From NCBI GenBank assembly GCA_000818945.1, contig KN805377.1:104525-168524 (forward strand): a stretch of 64,000 nucleotides of DNA, read 5' to 3'. The notes under the pieces are model-generated. The model was given only the letters and a program-made list of their open reading frames with translations. It ran no database searches and was not told the DNA's origin. Within the stretch, counting starts at the first letter, position 1; the number at the start of each line of letters is the position of its first letter. This DNA is from Schizochytrium sp. CCTCC M209059. Lineage: Eukaryota > Sar > Bigyra > Thraustochytrida > Thraustochytriidae. A program made the translations under genes and the position numbers. Positions 46,985 through 58,300 of this stretch are shown piece after piece.

Positions 46985-47875
46985 ATGGTACGAGGTAGCC
47001 TCGCATTGATCATCGCTACCATTGTGTCCGTGACGGCGCAAGCTCACGGGGCGGGGCCAAGTCTCGACGATGCAGCTGATGCGTCTATTCAGCTAACGCG
47101 TACAGATTTGCGACTTATCGAGCGGGCTGAAGTCGAAGCACTGCAAGAGAGATTTACAGAACATCCCGAACTTGTAAACGCCTCCTCGTATCGTTCCGGC
47201 GCTTGCTCTCCGCTTGCATATGCAGCAGCGTTGGGACACGCGGATGTTGTCGAAGCGCTAATTGAGCTCGATGCTGATGTTGAGGCACGATGTCACGAAG
47301 AGAGAGTAACTCCACTCATGTTAGCCATCATTTGTAGCAGGCAACATGAGGTGAATCACGCGCTCTGCCCACAACACTTGGCCGCAGAGATTCCTGTTGA
47401 AGACAAGCACGCAGTGAGCGCGGCGCTTCTCTTGGAAGGCAACGCTTCACTGACGGCGACGGATGCGGCAGGACGCCAGGCCATCCATCTTGCAGCTCTT
47501 AATGGCAACGCAGAGGTCGCCAAGGTGCTTCTTGAGCGCGGGGCGAATGCCTCCGCTCTCGACGCGCACGGATGGACGCCCATCATTTACGCTGCACAAC
47601 GCGACGACGCTGAATGTATTGAAACGATCGCGCGTTCAGGTGGTGACATAAATCAGCTTGATGGCGCGGGTTTTCCCGCGCTTCTCCACGCTGTTCATCT
47701 CGGCCACGTCCCAGCAACGCGTACGCTTCGTCAACTTGGCGCATCTTGCGACAGTTCCGTCACAAGTCAGCTCCCAGATCTGCTCGCAGCGCAAGCTGAC
47801 CCTGCAACGCGCAGACGCCTCGAGTTCGCGTTGGGCAAATCCTGTCTTCCGGGTCCCTTCCACGACGAACTGTAA
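46985..47875 (+). CDS. Secreted or lumenal ankyrin-repeat protein
   Basis: 296 residues from the ATG at 46985; an upstream TTG also opens the frame. The N-terminus MVRGSLALIIATIVSVTAQA is a clear signal peptide with a likely cleavage after AHGA. The remainder forms about five ankyrin repeats, e.g. CSPLAYAAALGHADVVEALI, VTPLMLAIICSRQ, RQAIHLAALNGNAEVAKVLL, GWTPIIYAAQRDDAECIETI and GFPALLHAVHLGHVPATRTL. An insert with two Cys (NHALCPQHLAAEI) interrupts the second and third repeats. Ankyrin domains mediate protein binding and are usually cytosolic, so a signal peptide on one is uncommon. No transmembrane segment or enzymatic domain is present. The partner is unknown. Confidence 0.78.
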   Translation: MVRGSLALIIATIVSVTAQAHGAGPSLDDAADASIQLTRTDLRLIERAEVEALQERFTEHPELVNASSYRSGACSPLAYAAALGHADVVEALIELDADVEARCHEERVTPLMLAIICSRQHEVNHALCPQHLAAEIPVEDKHAVSAALLLEGNASLTATDAAGRQAIHLAALNGNAEVAKVLLERGANASALDAHGWTPIIYAAQRDDAECIETIARSGGDINQLDGAGFPALLHAVHLGHVPATRTLRQLGASCDSSVTSQLPDLLAAQADPATRRRLEFALGKSCLPGPFHDEL

Positions 47876-49074
47876 ATTTGCGATGTTTTCGGTTTTATGG
47901 CAGAACTCGAAGCTCTCTCTTGTGTCAATCTTTTTTACATTCTTTTTCTTTTTTCTTGTACGCGACAAAGGCGACCCGGGTCGCATGCCTTTCAGCTTTG
48001 CGCGCGTTACGGGAGACAAGTTTCGCCGTCACCAAGCACGATTTACGCGAACGAAGATGTAAAGTTGCGCCTGTGGCGTATACAAGCTCGCTCAAGTCAC
48101 CCTTCGGTGTCCTGCAATTGACAGACGCCCAGGACCAGTCAGGCAGCGAGGAGGAACCCCCGCAACCCATTCATGCCTTCCGCGGCATGCCAGCTTGACA
48201 TTCGGCTGCCGAGAAACCGTCTCTTGTAGGAACTTGTAGGGGAAGAAAATGAAGAAAGTAAAAAGATTCTCCTCTCCCCTCCTCTCCTCTCCTCTCCTCT
48301 CCACGGCCAGTCGGTGCCTGCTCTGCTGCAACAGCAACGCCGTGACCAACGGAGGGAAGCACTGCAAGCACGCTGCCTCCGAGCCGAGCCGATCTTTTGC
48401 GCCCTTGCGCACTCTCCTCTCTCTGCCGGGAGCAGCCGCCGCCGCGGAGAGCCGCAGCGCTGCCGCGGAGAGCCGCAGCGAGGCAACTACTTGGCCAGGC
48501 ACGCGCCCGCCTGCGAGAGCCGAGGGACGAAATTGTACCACCCCCGCCGGCAAAATGGCCCACTTGTTCGCCCCCATTTTCCACTTGCAGCTGCCCTTCC
48601 CCCCCCTTCCCCTCTCCCCTCCCTTCCTCCCTATCTTTTTTTTCTTTCCCCGAAAAGATCCGCTCCAGCAGTGCAGGGCTCCCTGGGAAGCCGCCGCCGC
48701 GCCGAGCCCGCCGCCGCTGGCTCCCGCGCGGCGTCGCCAAGCAGGCTCCTAGTAGTAAGCAAGCGAGCAAAAGAGCAAAGGCGAGGAGAGAAGATACGGA
48801 AGCAAAAGAAACCTCGGTGAGTTGCGGTATAGGGGTTCAAAGGGCGGGACGAGGACGAGGACGAGGGCGAGGACGAGGACGGCGAGAGGCAGCAGCAGAC
48901 CAGCAACGCCCCGGCCACGAACGCACGAACGCACGCACGCACGCGAGCGAGCGAGCGCGCGGAGGGAGGCAGGCAGGCAGACAAGCAGGCGGGCGCGAGC
49001 GAGAGGAGGAAGCGAGGCGAGAAAGCAGCGCGAAGCAGAGCGTTGGGTGGGAGACCTACGAGGACAAGGACAAG
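47876..49074. other. Intergenic region with HYDIN relic and long leader
   Basis: After the ankyrin stop it holds the decayed HYDIN fragment described separately, a CTCTC run near 48282-48302, GC-rich sequence with GCAAGTGG-like strings near 48561-48592 (minus orientation), and then a GAGGACGAG/GCGAGCGAGC-rich stretch (48843-48962) that is probably the 5' leader of the next gene. Confidence 0.6.
48003..48130 (-). pseudogene. Decayed duplicate of a HYDIN gene fragment
   Basis: About 128 bp nearly parallel to HYDIN positions ~33768-33904 in the same orientation. The best-conserved block (48089-48128, a ~40-base stretch around CCCTTCGGTGTCCTGCAA) differs from the HYDIN gene by about one substitution and one inserted T. 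Upstream blocks such as GTCACC.AGCACGATT.ACGCG also match, with a ~14-base deletion between. In the gene's reading direction a CGA codon has become TGA. After a frame change the relic still reads HLRSRKSCLVTA against HYDIN's NLRPRESCSVTA. It is therefore a non-functional segmental copy ~14 kb from its source. No HYDIN-like sequence is obvious beyond either edge. Confidence 0.85.
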
Positions 49075-50952
49075 ATGAGCGTGAAGAAGGTGTACAAGGG
49101 ACGCACGTGGGTGACCCAGCCCGGAGAATGGGAGCAGGAGAAGCACTACTACCCGCGTGCGCTCAACGCGCAGCTGCACCCGCTCGTGCAGTCGTTCATG
49201 TCGCTTGACAAGAAGCGCCTCGCCATGCGCTACTGCCACTTGCACCCCGAGGCGAACCAGGAGAAGCTCATTGAGGTGCTCTCCTACAAGCCGTCCTTTT
49301 TCAAGTGGAGCGGTGCCGATCTCTTTTGCGTCACCAACGAGAGCGCCAACCGACAGATGATTGTCATTGAGACCAACAGGTACGTTGAAAGGCTAGGGCT
49401 AGGGCTACTAGGGCTTGGACTTTTCCCCTCACATTTGGATCGACCGACAAATTGACTGACTGACTGACTGACTAATTTGCTTACATTATGGTGACGACTG
49501 ATGATGGTAACGATGATGATTTGTGCGCAGCTGCCCGAGTGGACAAAAGTCGATGCCTGCTGCCGGCACGAACGACGCCGAGTCTTCCAAGGAGACTGGC
49601 TACTATCGCATGGTTGCCGAGACCTTTGGTCCTCTTCTCAAGGAGAAGGACGCCGACCTCCCCGATGGTGTCTTTGCTGTCATCTTCGACAAGAACCCCA
49701 TGGAGGCCACCGGCTACGCGCAGTGTACGTTTTACATCATCAGCTGTCTGCCTTTCTTTCTTGATTGGTTGATTCCACAGTGCCCTTTCCCCTTTTGCGA
49801 CGACTAACATTTCCGTTCTTCTCCTTTCCATTTTCAACTCATGCTACAGGCATGAGCGACTACCTCGCGAAGACCGTGTTTTGCGTGGAGTTCTTCAAGC
49901 TCGACAAAAACCCGCCCGCCAAATGGACCCCCGATGGCGTCCTTCTGATTCGTGTCAAGAAGGACGACCTGGAGAAGCACTATCCGGAAAAGGTTAGCCT
50001 CAGCGAGCCGTGCACCGACGAGGAGTATTCCGACTACGTCTGGGTCCCTGTCAAGGCCGCCTTCCGGTATGTGACCATTGCACCCTGGAGCCGCATCCCC
50101 ATCGTCACCAAGACGCTCGTGTTGAACCCGATCATTTCGTGCCTGAGCGGCGGCCGCAACAAGCTGGTGGCCAGCAAGTCGTACGATTTTCTCAATGCCG
50201 AGCTTGCCGAGTTCGGCCTCACAATTCGTGCCCCCGAGACCATTAGCGACGTCTCATTGACCGAGATCCCGCTCTACCTCAAGTCAATGGGTTACGTTGG
50301 CGTCATCAAGGTCCCGTACAGCAACGCAGGGCAGGGTGTCTTCACCATCACGTCCAAGGCCGAGCTCGACGAGTTCATGGAGTGGGCCAAGGACACCATT
50401 TACGACCAGTACATTGTGCAAGCCCTGGTCGGCAACTCGACCTGGTCGAGCCGTTCCACGGGCGGCACATTCTATCATGTTGGCACCATCCCGAACTCAA
50501 AGTACCGCATTTACGTTGCTGATGTGCGCATGATGATTTGCGCCACCGAGGAGGGATACCGCCCGCTCGCCATTTACGCGCGTCGCGCCGCGGCGCCCCT
50601 TGCCGAGTCGCTTGACGGCGAATCGTCCTCGTGGGACATGCTTGGTACCAACCTGAGCATTGCCAAGCCTGATGGCACCTGGGACAGCGACACGGGTCGT
50701 CTTCTCCTCATGGACCGCAAGGACTTCAACAAGCTCGGTCTTTCCGTGGACGATCTTGTCGATGGCTTCATTCAGTGCGTCATGGCCTCGACCGCCATTG
50801 ACCAAATGTGCAAGCGACTCCTCAAGCACAATAAGTTTGATCAGGCTCTCTTTTCTAGCCTTAACAAGGACCCTGGCTTCATGAGTGAGGTTTTCTCCCT
50901 CGAAGACATGGCCAAGAAGGAGGAGGCCGAAAAGGCTGCCGAGAAGAACTAA
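49075..50952 (+). CDS. Conserved protein of unknown function, ATP-grasp-like in part
   Basis: Three exons reconstructed here: 49075-49379, 49531-49724 and 49850-50952 (introns 151 and 125 bp, GT-AG), total 1602 nt, 533 residues. The joins read ETNSCPSGQKSMPAAG and GYAQCMSDYLAKT and keep frame throughout. N-terminal block: MSVKKVYKGRTWVTQPGEWE, then ALNAQLHPLVQSFMSLDKKR. The C-terminal half has GYVGVIKVPYSNAGQGVFTI, EWAKDTIYDQYIVQALVGNS, YRIYVADVRMMICATEEGYR, SWDMLGTNLS and LLLMDRKDFNKLGLSVDDLV. The lysine plus SNAGQGV loop followed by an acidic FIVQ-type strand resembles an ATP-grasp nucleotide site. As I recall, similar uncharacterised proteins occur in fungi, but I cannot name the family. 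The strongly biased codon use (like OAT) points to high expression. Confidence 0.8.
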
Positions 50953-51581
50953 TTCCGCCTTGCCTGGCGAGAGACTCATTGAAAAGCATTTTTACTTGTC
51001 AGAATGATAAATTCCAGAAGGAAGAAGAGAGCAAATCTTGCAGTCTTGAAGTCTGAGCAGTGACTATAAAAGAAAAGAGAGAAGAACGCAAAAAATAAAA
51101 ATCTCGATTGCGAAGGTCATGTGGCGATCACAGAAATTCTTTGAATTTCACGTTTACTGCAAATTTTCTGGGAAGGTAGAGGAACAACATCGTGTTTCTC
51201 ACGCTTGCACAGATCAGTTATTTTTGAACCCTTTACGTTTGAAATGAACGGCAGTCGACCAAAATCTTAACATTTTTGTTTGCGCCCTTTGCTTCTCGTT
51301 GGCGAGAAGACAAAGCTCGCCTTCACTTTTGCAAACAATCCCCCATGGACAAGAAGCAAGAAGCGATGATGAGTCGCTTATGGCAAGCACCTTGCATAGC
51401 AGGAGTACACCACCAATTCTTCTCTTCACCCTTCCATTCCGAGGAATTTGAACAAAGGCAACGCTTTCTTTGATCCGTGAAAGAGTCGGCGCTGTTAGGG
51501 GATAAAGAAGCAAAGTCAACGTTTGTTTGCACAGGCCAATATAGTTTCAGAAACAATGGTCTTTAAGAAGCTACTCTCCGC

Positions 51582-51615
<34 letters not shown>

Positions 51616-51769
51616 AGCGACCACGTGTGAAGACTTGCTACCGTGCGCACGGACACAGCAACGAATTTCTTCATCCTTTTGATAAAATTCTTGAATTGCG
51701 ATTTTTGGGTTGCAAAAATGCCGCGAATGAGCGCATGAACGAACAAGAGAGAATGTTTCCTTTCGCTCG
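50953..51769. other. Convergent 3' region
   Basis: AT-richer sequence between two convergent genes, with a GA tract at about 51576-51613. Several 60-120-codon frames occur but none looks coding. Confidence 0.55.
51576..51613. repeat. (GA)n tract
   Basis: GA dinucleotide repeat, ~160 bp beyond the stop of the SPX gene. Confidence 0.88.
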
Positions 51770-53587
51770 CTAGGTGTGACCGTCATCAACCTTGCCCTTG
51801 GGGAGCTCGTCCTCAACGTAGCCAAGGTGGATAATGCGGTCACCCGAGGCGCAAATGGGATTGGTGGACTTGCCGACAACGATAGCGTCAGCTGGAGCCT
51901 TGAGAGTGAAGACAACATCGCCAAAGAGGTTCTGAACAATGGCCAAAATCTCGCCCTGCGTGACCCAAGTATTGACCTCGGGCCTCACGCGAAGCACGCC
52001 GCCAGCTGGCGAGTAAATCCACTTGGAACGCGCACAAATCGTCGTCTTTGTGTGCAACGGATTCACGCTGCCACGGCGCGAAGTACGGCGGTGCGGGGAA
52101 GGCGGCTTGGTGACCGGCGAGAGAGGAGATGCCATTGAGGCGCCCGCGGAGAGGGCCACAAAGCTATCGACGCTGTCGAGACGACGCAGGTCCGTCTTGG
52201 ACGGATCCTCTGCGGCCGCGTCAGAAGACTCGGCCTCCTTCGGAGTCGAGTCATCATTCTTGCCGCTTTCAGTGTTGGCATCACCATCTTCCTCATCTTC
52301 CTCATCGCCAAAGCTCTGCACATCGAGCCAACGCAGCACATTTTCTACACCGTAGAGGGCCGAGGAAACAAACTTGTTGTGGAAAACAAGAGGGTCACCG
52401 ATCTCGACGGTAATGCTCGGAATGCCAAGCGCCATGGCTGCAGAACGGAGTGAGCCGTCAGGGGCCGTGTTGTGGACAATGATTTGAGGGTGCTGCAATA
52501 GGGCCATCTCGTGACTCACGGGGTGACGCATGTCGGCGCGTACGTAGAGACTGTTCTTGCGGCCAAAGCTGGCAGTGTGCATGTCGATATGGTAATCGAA
52601 CTTTTTGATAATCTTTTCAAGCACGTGATGCACGTACGTCTGGCCGCAGTTGCCGTCCGGGTTACCGGGGAAGAGACGATTGAGATCCTGGCCGTCATGA
52701 AAGCCGCGCTGGCGACGCTGGTAGCCTGGCGGGTTCAGCACCGGGATCGCCACGAGGGTACCCTTCATGCTATCAACATCAATTTCGCGAAAGAGACGAA
52801 AGATGAGCGGGATGCCGTTGAGCTCGTTGCCGTGGAGCGCAGAAGTGATGCCAAGGACCGGGCCGGCAAAGCGACCCTTGGCCACGGTCACATGAATGGT
52901 AATGTAGTCACCCACCTCGTTTGGCACGAGGGCAAGCTTGAGACGGGTGATTTGGCCAGGCGGCAACGATTCGAGGGCCAGCTCCGAAAGCAGGGGCACG
53001 GGCTCGTCGACTTCGAGCTCGTTGAGGCGCTCGCCCGCCTCGGCTTCATCGTACTCGATCTTCTCGTCGGGTCCCATGAGCTGGTCGATTTCCTCGCGGA
53101 GAGAATCAAGCTCCTGGGCGTGCTTGGAGCTTGACTGCACCACGCGCTCCGAGAGCTTTTCGATGCTGGCAACCACGTCGGAGGGCGTATCGTCCTCGAG
53201 GTGCTTGAGCACCTTCTTGATGAACTTGTTTTGGCCCTCGTGGTTGATCTCGTTGTAGCGGGCGAGACGCTTGAGACTGAGGACCCACTTGAGCTGGAGC
53301 TCGTGGTCCGGGCCGTTGCCACCGGCCTGCGCCTTTTCGGCGTCTTGCTTGACCTTGGTGCGAATGGTCTGCATCTGGCGCTTCAGATGGCCATCAATCT
53401 TGAGGACCTCGCGCTTCCAGCGCGGTTTAAACTCCTCCATGAACGCGTGCACATTCTTGAACCTTCCGAAGGAGTCGATGTGCGCGTTCAGGAGCTGCTT
53501 GAGCTCCTTGTACTCGAGAAAGAGGTCGATCCACTTGGAGTTCCACGAGAGGTTCTGCTCCAGCCGGATCGTCTTGCCGAACTTCAT
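51770..53587 (-). CDS. SPX domain fused to AstE/aspartoacylase-type zinc hydrolase
   Basis: 605 residues, one exon, ATG at 53587. Residues 1-170 are an SPX domain: it starts at the invariant MKFGK, continues WIDLFLEYKELKQLLNAHI, and has the NKFIKKVLKHLED helix (~120-132), whose lysines bind phosphate or inositol pyrophosphates in other SPX proteins. Residues ~205-420 form a succinylglutamate desuccinylase/aspartoacylase (M14-like) domain with zinc ligands H252 and E255 in SALHGNELNG and H337 in YHIDMHTASFG. It also has substrate-binding QDLNRLFPG and the catalytic glutamate E395 in ITVEIGDP. A disordered acidic linker (~425-515) leads to a C-terminal barrel-like domain (WIYSPAGGVLRVRPEVNTWV, APADAIVVG) typical of AstE proteins. 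The product is probably a cytosolic deacylase whose activity or location responds to phosphate status; the substrate is unknown. All catalytic residues are intact. Confidence 0.88.
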   Translation of the reverse strand: MKFGKTIRLEQNLSWNSKWIDLFLEYKELKQLLNAHIDSFGRFKNVHAFMEEFKPRWKREVLKIDGHLKRQMQTIRTKVKQDAEKAQAGGNGPDHELQLKWVLSLKRLARYNEINHEGQNKFIKKVLKHLEDDTPSDVVASIEKLSERVVQSSSKHAQELDSLREEIDQLMGPDEKIEYDEAEAGERLNELEVDEPVPLLSELALESLPPGQITRLKLALVPNEVGDYITIHVTVAKGRFAGPVLGITSALHGNELNGIPLIFRLFREIDVDSMKGTLVAIPVLNPPGYQRRQRGFHDGQDLNRLFPGNPDGNCGQTYVHHVLEKIIKKFDYHIDMHTASFGRKNSLYVRADMRHPVSHEMALLQHPQIIVHNTAPDGSLRSAAMALGIPSITVEIGDPLVFHNKFVSSALYGVENVLRWLDVQSFGDEEDEEDGDANTESGKNDDSTPKEAESSDAAAEDPSKTDLRRLDSVDSFVALSAGASMASPLSPVTKPPSPHRRTSRRGSVNPLHTKTTICARSKWIYSPAGGVLRVRPEVNTWVTQGEILAIVQNLFGDVVFTLKAPADAIVVGKSTNPICASGDRIIHLGYVEDELPKGKVDDGHT

Positions 53588-54875
53588 CCTGCCCGTGCGC
53601 TGCTCTCTCCGCCCTCACTCCTCCTCCCTCCTCCTCTCCTCCTCCTCTTCCTCCTCCTCGCGCCGCCCTTGCTCGCGCCCGCCTCGACCGCCGTTGGTGC
53701 CTGCCGCGCAAGGATACCGGTTTGCTGCCGCAGCCGCTTCTTCTGCTTTCTCCGCCTCGCCTGCAGTGCTGGGTCAGGTCAGGTCAGTCAGTCAGTCAGT
53801 CGCCTCCCGAGCCAAATGACAACAACAAGAACAACAGACAACAGACCTACCTTGCCCGGGGCCTGCGCGTGCGCGCTTGCGTGCTGGACGTGCGTCTGCG
53901 TGTTCGCCATGCCCTGCTACTGATGCTGTTGCCGCGGCGCTGGAGCTGACCCACGCGGCGCGAGCTCTGGCTCTCCGAACATAGCAATTATCCCCAGCCC
54001 ACCGTAGCCGCCGCCTTTGTTGCTGTTGTCGCTGTTGCCGCAAGTCAAAGCAAGCAACTAAGCAAGCAAGCAAATGAGCGCTCTTTGGCAGTGCAGAGCA
54101 GTGCAGTGCAGCGGGTAATTTGAAGGCCTCGGCGCAGCAGCGGCAGTCCCGCGGTACTAGCTGGCATGCTACGCGAGCAGCTAGAGTCGGCTCCCCTCCC
54201 TCCCTTCCTCCCTGCCAGCCGCCGCGCGGGCTAGCCAAGCAGACGAGCGGCAGCACGCAGAACAGGTCGCGACGCAGTAAAGGCTACGCACACATACCGG
54301 TTACGCGCTGCGAAAGCCATGCCATGCAGGCAGGCCATGCCTTGGCGGCTCGGCTCCTTGGCCTCTCTTTTCTCTCCCTTTTCGACCGTGCGACGGCGGC
54401 TGGCTTTCGCGGCTCGCTTCTCCACCCCCGGGACTCGGAGAGGGGGGAAGGAATGTCAAGACCCCGACCGCCTCCGCCTCGCCAGAAGCGCCTTCCCGAG
54501 GACCGTGCCGCGCGGCTGCAGCGCGCCGAGGAGGCTGGCTTCGAGGCCTCGCAGGAGAGGAAGGAGGAGGCTTGCTACGTATATACGTACTACATAACCA
54601 CCACGAGTCGATGATGGTTGACAAGGACTCGGAGTTCTGCAAGGACTTGCTCAAAGAGGGTCTCGCCGAAGGAGCCTGACTTGCAAGGAGAGACGGGAGA
54701 ACGAGAGCGACCAGCGCTTCGAGGCTTGCGCGACCAGCGCTTCGAGGCTGACGCGCCTGACCGCGCTCGCGGCACGCGTGCGGCGCGAGGAAATGGCGAA
54801 ACACTCGAAGACCTACGTAGTATACGTACTATAGTAGTGGAAAGGAGTGTCTCGACAAAACGGAAAGCGTGTACG
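53588..54875. other. Divergent promoter region
   Basis: Between the SPX-hydrolase and ZGRF1-like starts. Contains a CTCCTC-rich leader directly upstream of the SPX gene, a GGTCAGTCAGTCAGTCAGTCG tandem near 53775-53801, an AAGCAAGCAAGC run near 54048-54075 and a duplicated GACCAGCGCTTCGAGGCT segment near 54708 and 54731. No gene supported. Confidence 0.55.
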
Positions 54876-55275
54876 ATGCGCGTGTTCGAAGTCGTGTTCA
54901 CGAAGCAAAAGCGCCAGAAGCGCAAGGTAGGTTGCGCGCAGCAGCAGCAGCTGCAGCTGTAGCTGAGCTGCAGCAGGAACAACAGGAGAAGACGAAGCAA
55001 CAGTGTCAAAGAGTTCCCGACTAACTGACGCAACACGCCCAGCGATGGACCGATGGCTACCTGACGGTCTCCGAGGAACGGAGAAAGCTCAAGTTGTACG
55101 CTGCGCCTGACGATGACAGCGGCGCAGAGGTTGCGGTCCGCGGTCGTGTGCTTGACGAACTCTTTGTGAACGACACGAACAACATTGAGGAGGACATTGA
55201 ATTTGAAAATTATCTGGTGGAGCGCGGCGCACCTGTCGACCTCGCGGCGCTGTCGACGCAGCCCCCGCCCCAGCA

Positions 55276-55319
<44 letters not shown>

Positions 55320-58300
55320 TGCTGCTGCAGCAAAGAGCGAATCCAACGCCTCCTCTACGAGCGCCGCGTCCGCGACCGGACCTCTTTTCTGGATCCCTTG
55401 CGCGCCCGCGGCCCGCCCAGCGCCTCGGGCCACGCGCCCATACTACGCTCCTGCACAGTGAAGAGCAGCGTGGAGCGAGTGCGTGTGATGAAAACGTTGC
55501 GCTAGCGGCGACGACTCAGCCGAGCGAACTTGCAAAGCCACTTCCAAGTCTGCGGACTTCGAGCGACCTGATGGAACTCATGGGTTTTGAAACGCCGAGC
55601 AGCAAAAACGATGATCTCAACAATCTCGAGAACCATCCGCCACCGAACAAGCCAAAGACGTCATCATCGCATTTTTGTACCCGCACTTTTACCCGTCCCT
55701 CCCCGTTGCAGGATGAGCGTATCTCAGCCCCAAGGGCAGCCTCTCCTTCTCCCGGCAATGGTGGCGGTGCAAGCTCCAAGACTGAGACAACGACCTTTGC
55801 CCGTCTCAGGCCCGTTGCCTCAGCTTTTAAGCGCCCTCGTGTTTGTGCAACGCCGTCAACGACAAGTGAAACTTTATCAGTATCAACTTCACGCATCGCT
55901 TCAACTTCGTCAAACGCATCATTGCTGCACAAACCCAAGCCAGCAACGCACGAAAAATTCAACCAGCCAAACGTGGCAGTTCCAAAGAGCGTGGAAGCCA
56001 TGCTACCAGCCCAAACTCTGCACCTGGCGCTCCGCTTCCGCCAGCAAGGTCTTTGGGATCTCTCGCGAAATTGTGTTCATGCATTCCCTGCCGACGACGC
56101 AGGGAGCGGGTACCTCAAAGTCTTTCAGCAGCGTTCCGCGGACATTGTTTGTGAGGAAATGCAAGCTTCGCTCGACAGCTTTGCAGACTTTTTGACGCGT
56201 GGAGGATCAAAAAAACGTCTGCAGGAACGCTACGATGACAACTGTACCCTATTTCGCACGATGCCACGGCCGCGAGCATCAGACATGTCTCGTCGCAAAA
56301 CGGGATACTCCAAGAGGAAACATCGTCGCTACGGCCGGAAATCAAAGCTTGGTGGCAGCGAGGACGACGAAGATTTGGACGATCAAGATTCGGAAGATGA
56401 AGAGGAACAAGCAGGAGGAGGAGAGGAGCAGGAGGAAAAAGTGAAGCAGCCGCGAATCTTTTTGACTTCGAACCGTCTCAAAGACAATCGTGCAGCTCGT
56501 AATGCTTGCCGCTTTGGCGATCTCTGGTTGGTCTCACGCACACCCTTTTTGAAGCAAGCCGCGACAGACTATGAGCACATTTGGGTCTTGCAATCCATTT
56601 GGCACGGTCCAAGCGCGGAGGGAGTCCTGGAAGTCGTTCCAGTGTCTTCAAACTTTGATCCTCGTCAGGTCTCGGCACGATGGCAGCAAAAGACGCGGGT
56701 GAGCGTGCTCCACGGTCCAAACCTTGAACATGAACTTGCCATGGCGCGCCTACTCGAGAACTTGAATGAGACAAGTTTGCCGCTTTTTCCATCGCTCGCC
56801 CTGCCTCGAGCGCGCGAGAGCTTTTGCGGTCTCCTCGCGGGAAATCCTCGAGCGGAAGTGATGGCCGACAATGCAATGAGCGAAGTCGCTGCACAATTCA
56901 AGCTCAATCAAGATCAGCAGGCTGTGCTTCGCAGAACCAAGGCTTGGCTTCTTGACGAAAAGACGGACCCGGTCGTTCTTGTGCATGGGGCGTATGGAGC
57001 TGGCAAGACGCAACTTTCCGTGGCTGCAATTGTCTTTTTGACTCGTGTGCTCGACAACATTGGGGACCAGACGGTCCGCATTTGCGTGGCAGCCGCGACA
57101 AATGTGGCTGTCGACAATGTTCTAAAAGGTCTTAAGCGACACGGGTTTGATGCATTTAACCGCGTGGGTAGTATTCGGAACATGGACCAGGAGCTCTTGG
57201 AGCACGCTTTGCATTACAGCGAGCGTGGTTTGGCTGCGGCAGTGCAGGATGCGCGAGCACAACTCACGGACCTCGCTCGCGATACGCTGCGCACAACGCG
57301 CAGCGCTGGGCCGAGCCAGGCGCTGCGATATTTGGAAAAGACGCCCTTGACCAAGCTCGCCAAAGAACAACAGCGTCGTGAGATGCAGTGCAGGGTTGTA
57401 GGCGTTACGTGTTGCAGTTCCTCGCGCGAATTTATGATGCAGACCTTTCAGAAACCTGGGGTACGCACCATTTGCCTTCTTGACGAGGCCGCACAGGCCG
57501 TCGAAGCCCTATCGATGCTCCCGCTCGTACGTACGCGCGCGCAGGTCGCCATGCTTGTCGGCGATCCTCTTCAGCTTCCGCCGCTGACAGCCACTCAGGC
57601 GAGCCCGCAGTGTGCGCAAAAGTCGTCAAGCAGCACCATGCCATCGAGTCATGCGGCGCCCAAGCGGTACGCGGATGGGGCAACCTCCATGTTTGACCGT
57701 CTGCGCCGTCTTGGACGCGAACCTGTACGTCTCTCGGTGCAGTATCGCTGTCACCCACGCATTAGCGAGATATCGAGCAAGCTCTTTTACGACGGCAAGG
57801 TTCGTAGCGGAATTTGTGCGGCAGACCGTCCAGCGCTGCTTGCCGGTCTCCCAGCGGTTGGGTTCTATGACGTCGGAGCTGTGAATGAGAAGCGGACGAC
57901 CGATGGCTCGTTTGTAAACGAACGCGAGCAATCATTGGTCTGCATGATGATTTCAAAACTCATCGAGGCTGGCGTGCATCCTGAACAAATTGGTGCCATT
58001 GCTTTATATCGTGCTCAAGCGGAAGCCATTGAGTCTCGTCTTCAGGCTGGTGGACGCGCAAACGGGGTCGCTGTTTCGACCGTGGATGCCTTTCAAGGTG
58101 CGGAACGAGACGTGATTCTTATTTCAACGTGTCGCACCTCTGGGCCTGGGTTCACAGCGTGCCCTCGTCGCGTAAACGTAATGATTACCCGCGCAAGGCA
58201 TCATCTCGTCATTCTTGGCCGTCGCGACGCGCTCTCCGTCTCACGTCTCTGGCGCGATGTCTTGCAACAGTGCGATACGCAGACGTCATTGGAAGGCGTT

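Noticed and set aside
54590..55333. 247-codon minus-strand frame starting in a poly-Leu/Gln run
   Set aside because: Antisense of the helicase poly-Gln codons and 5' region.
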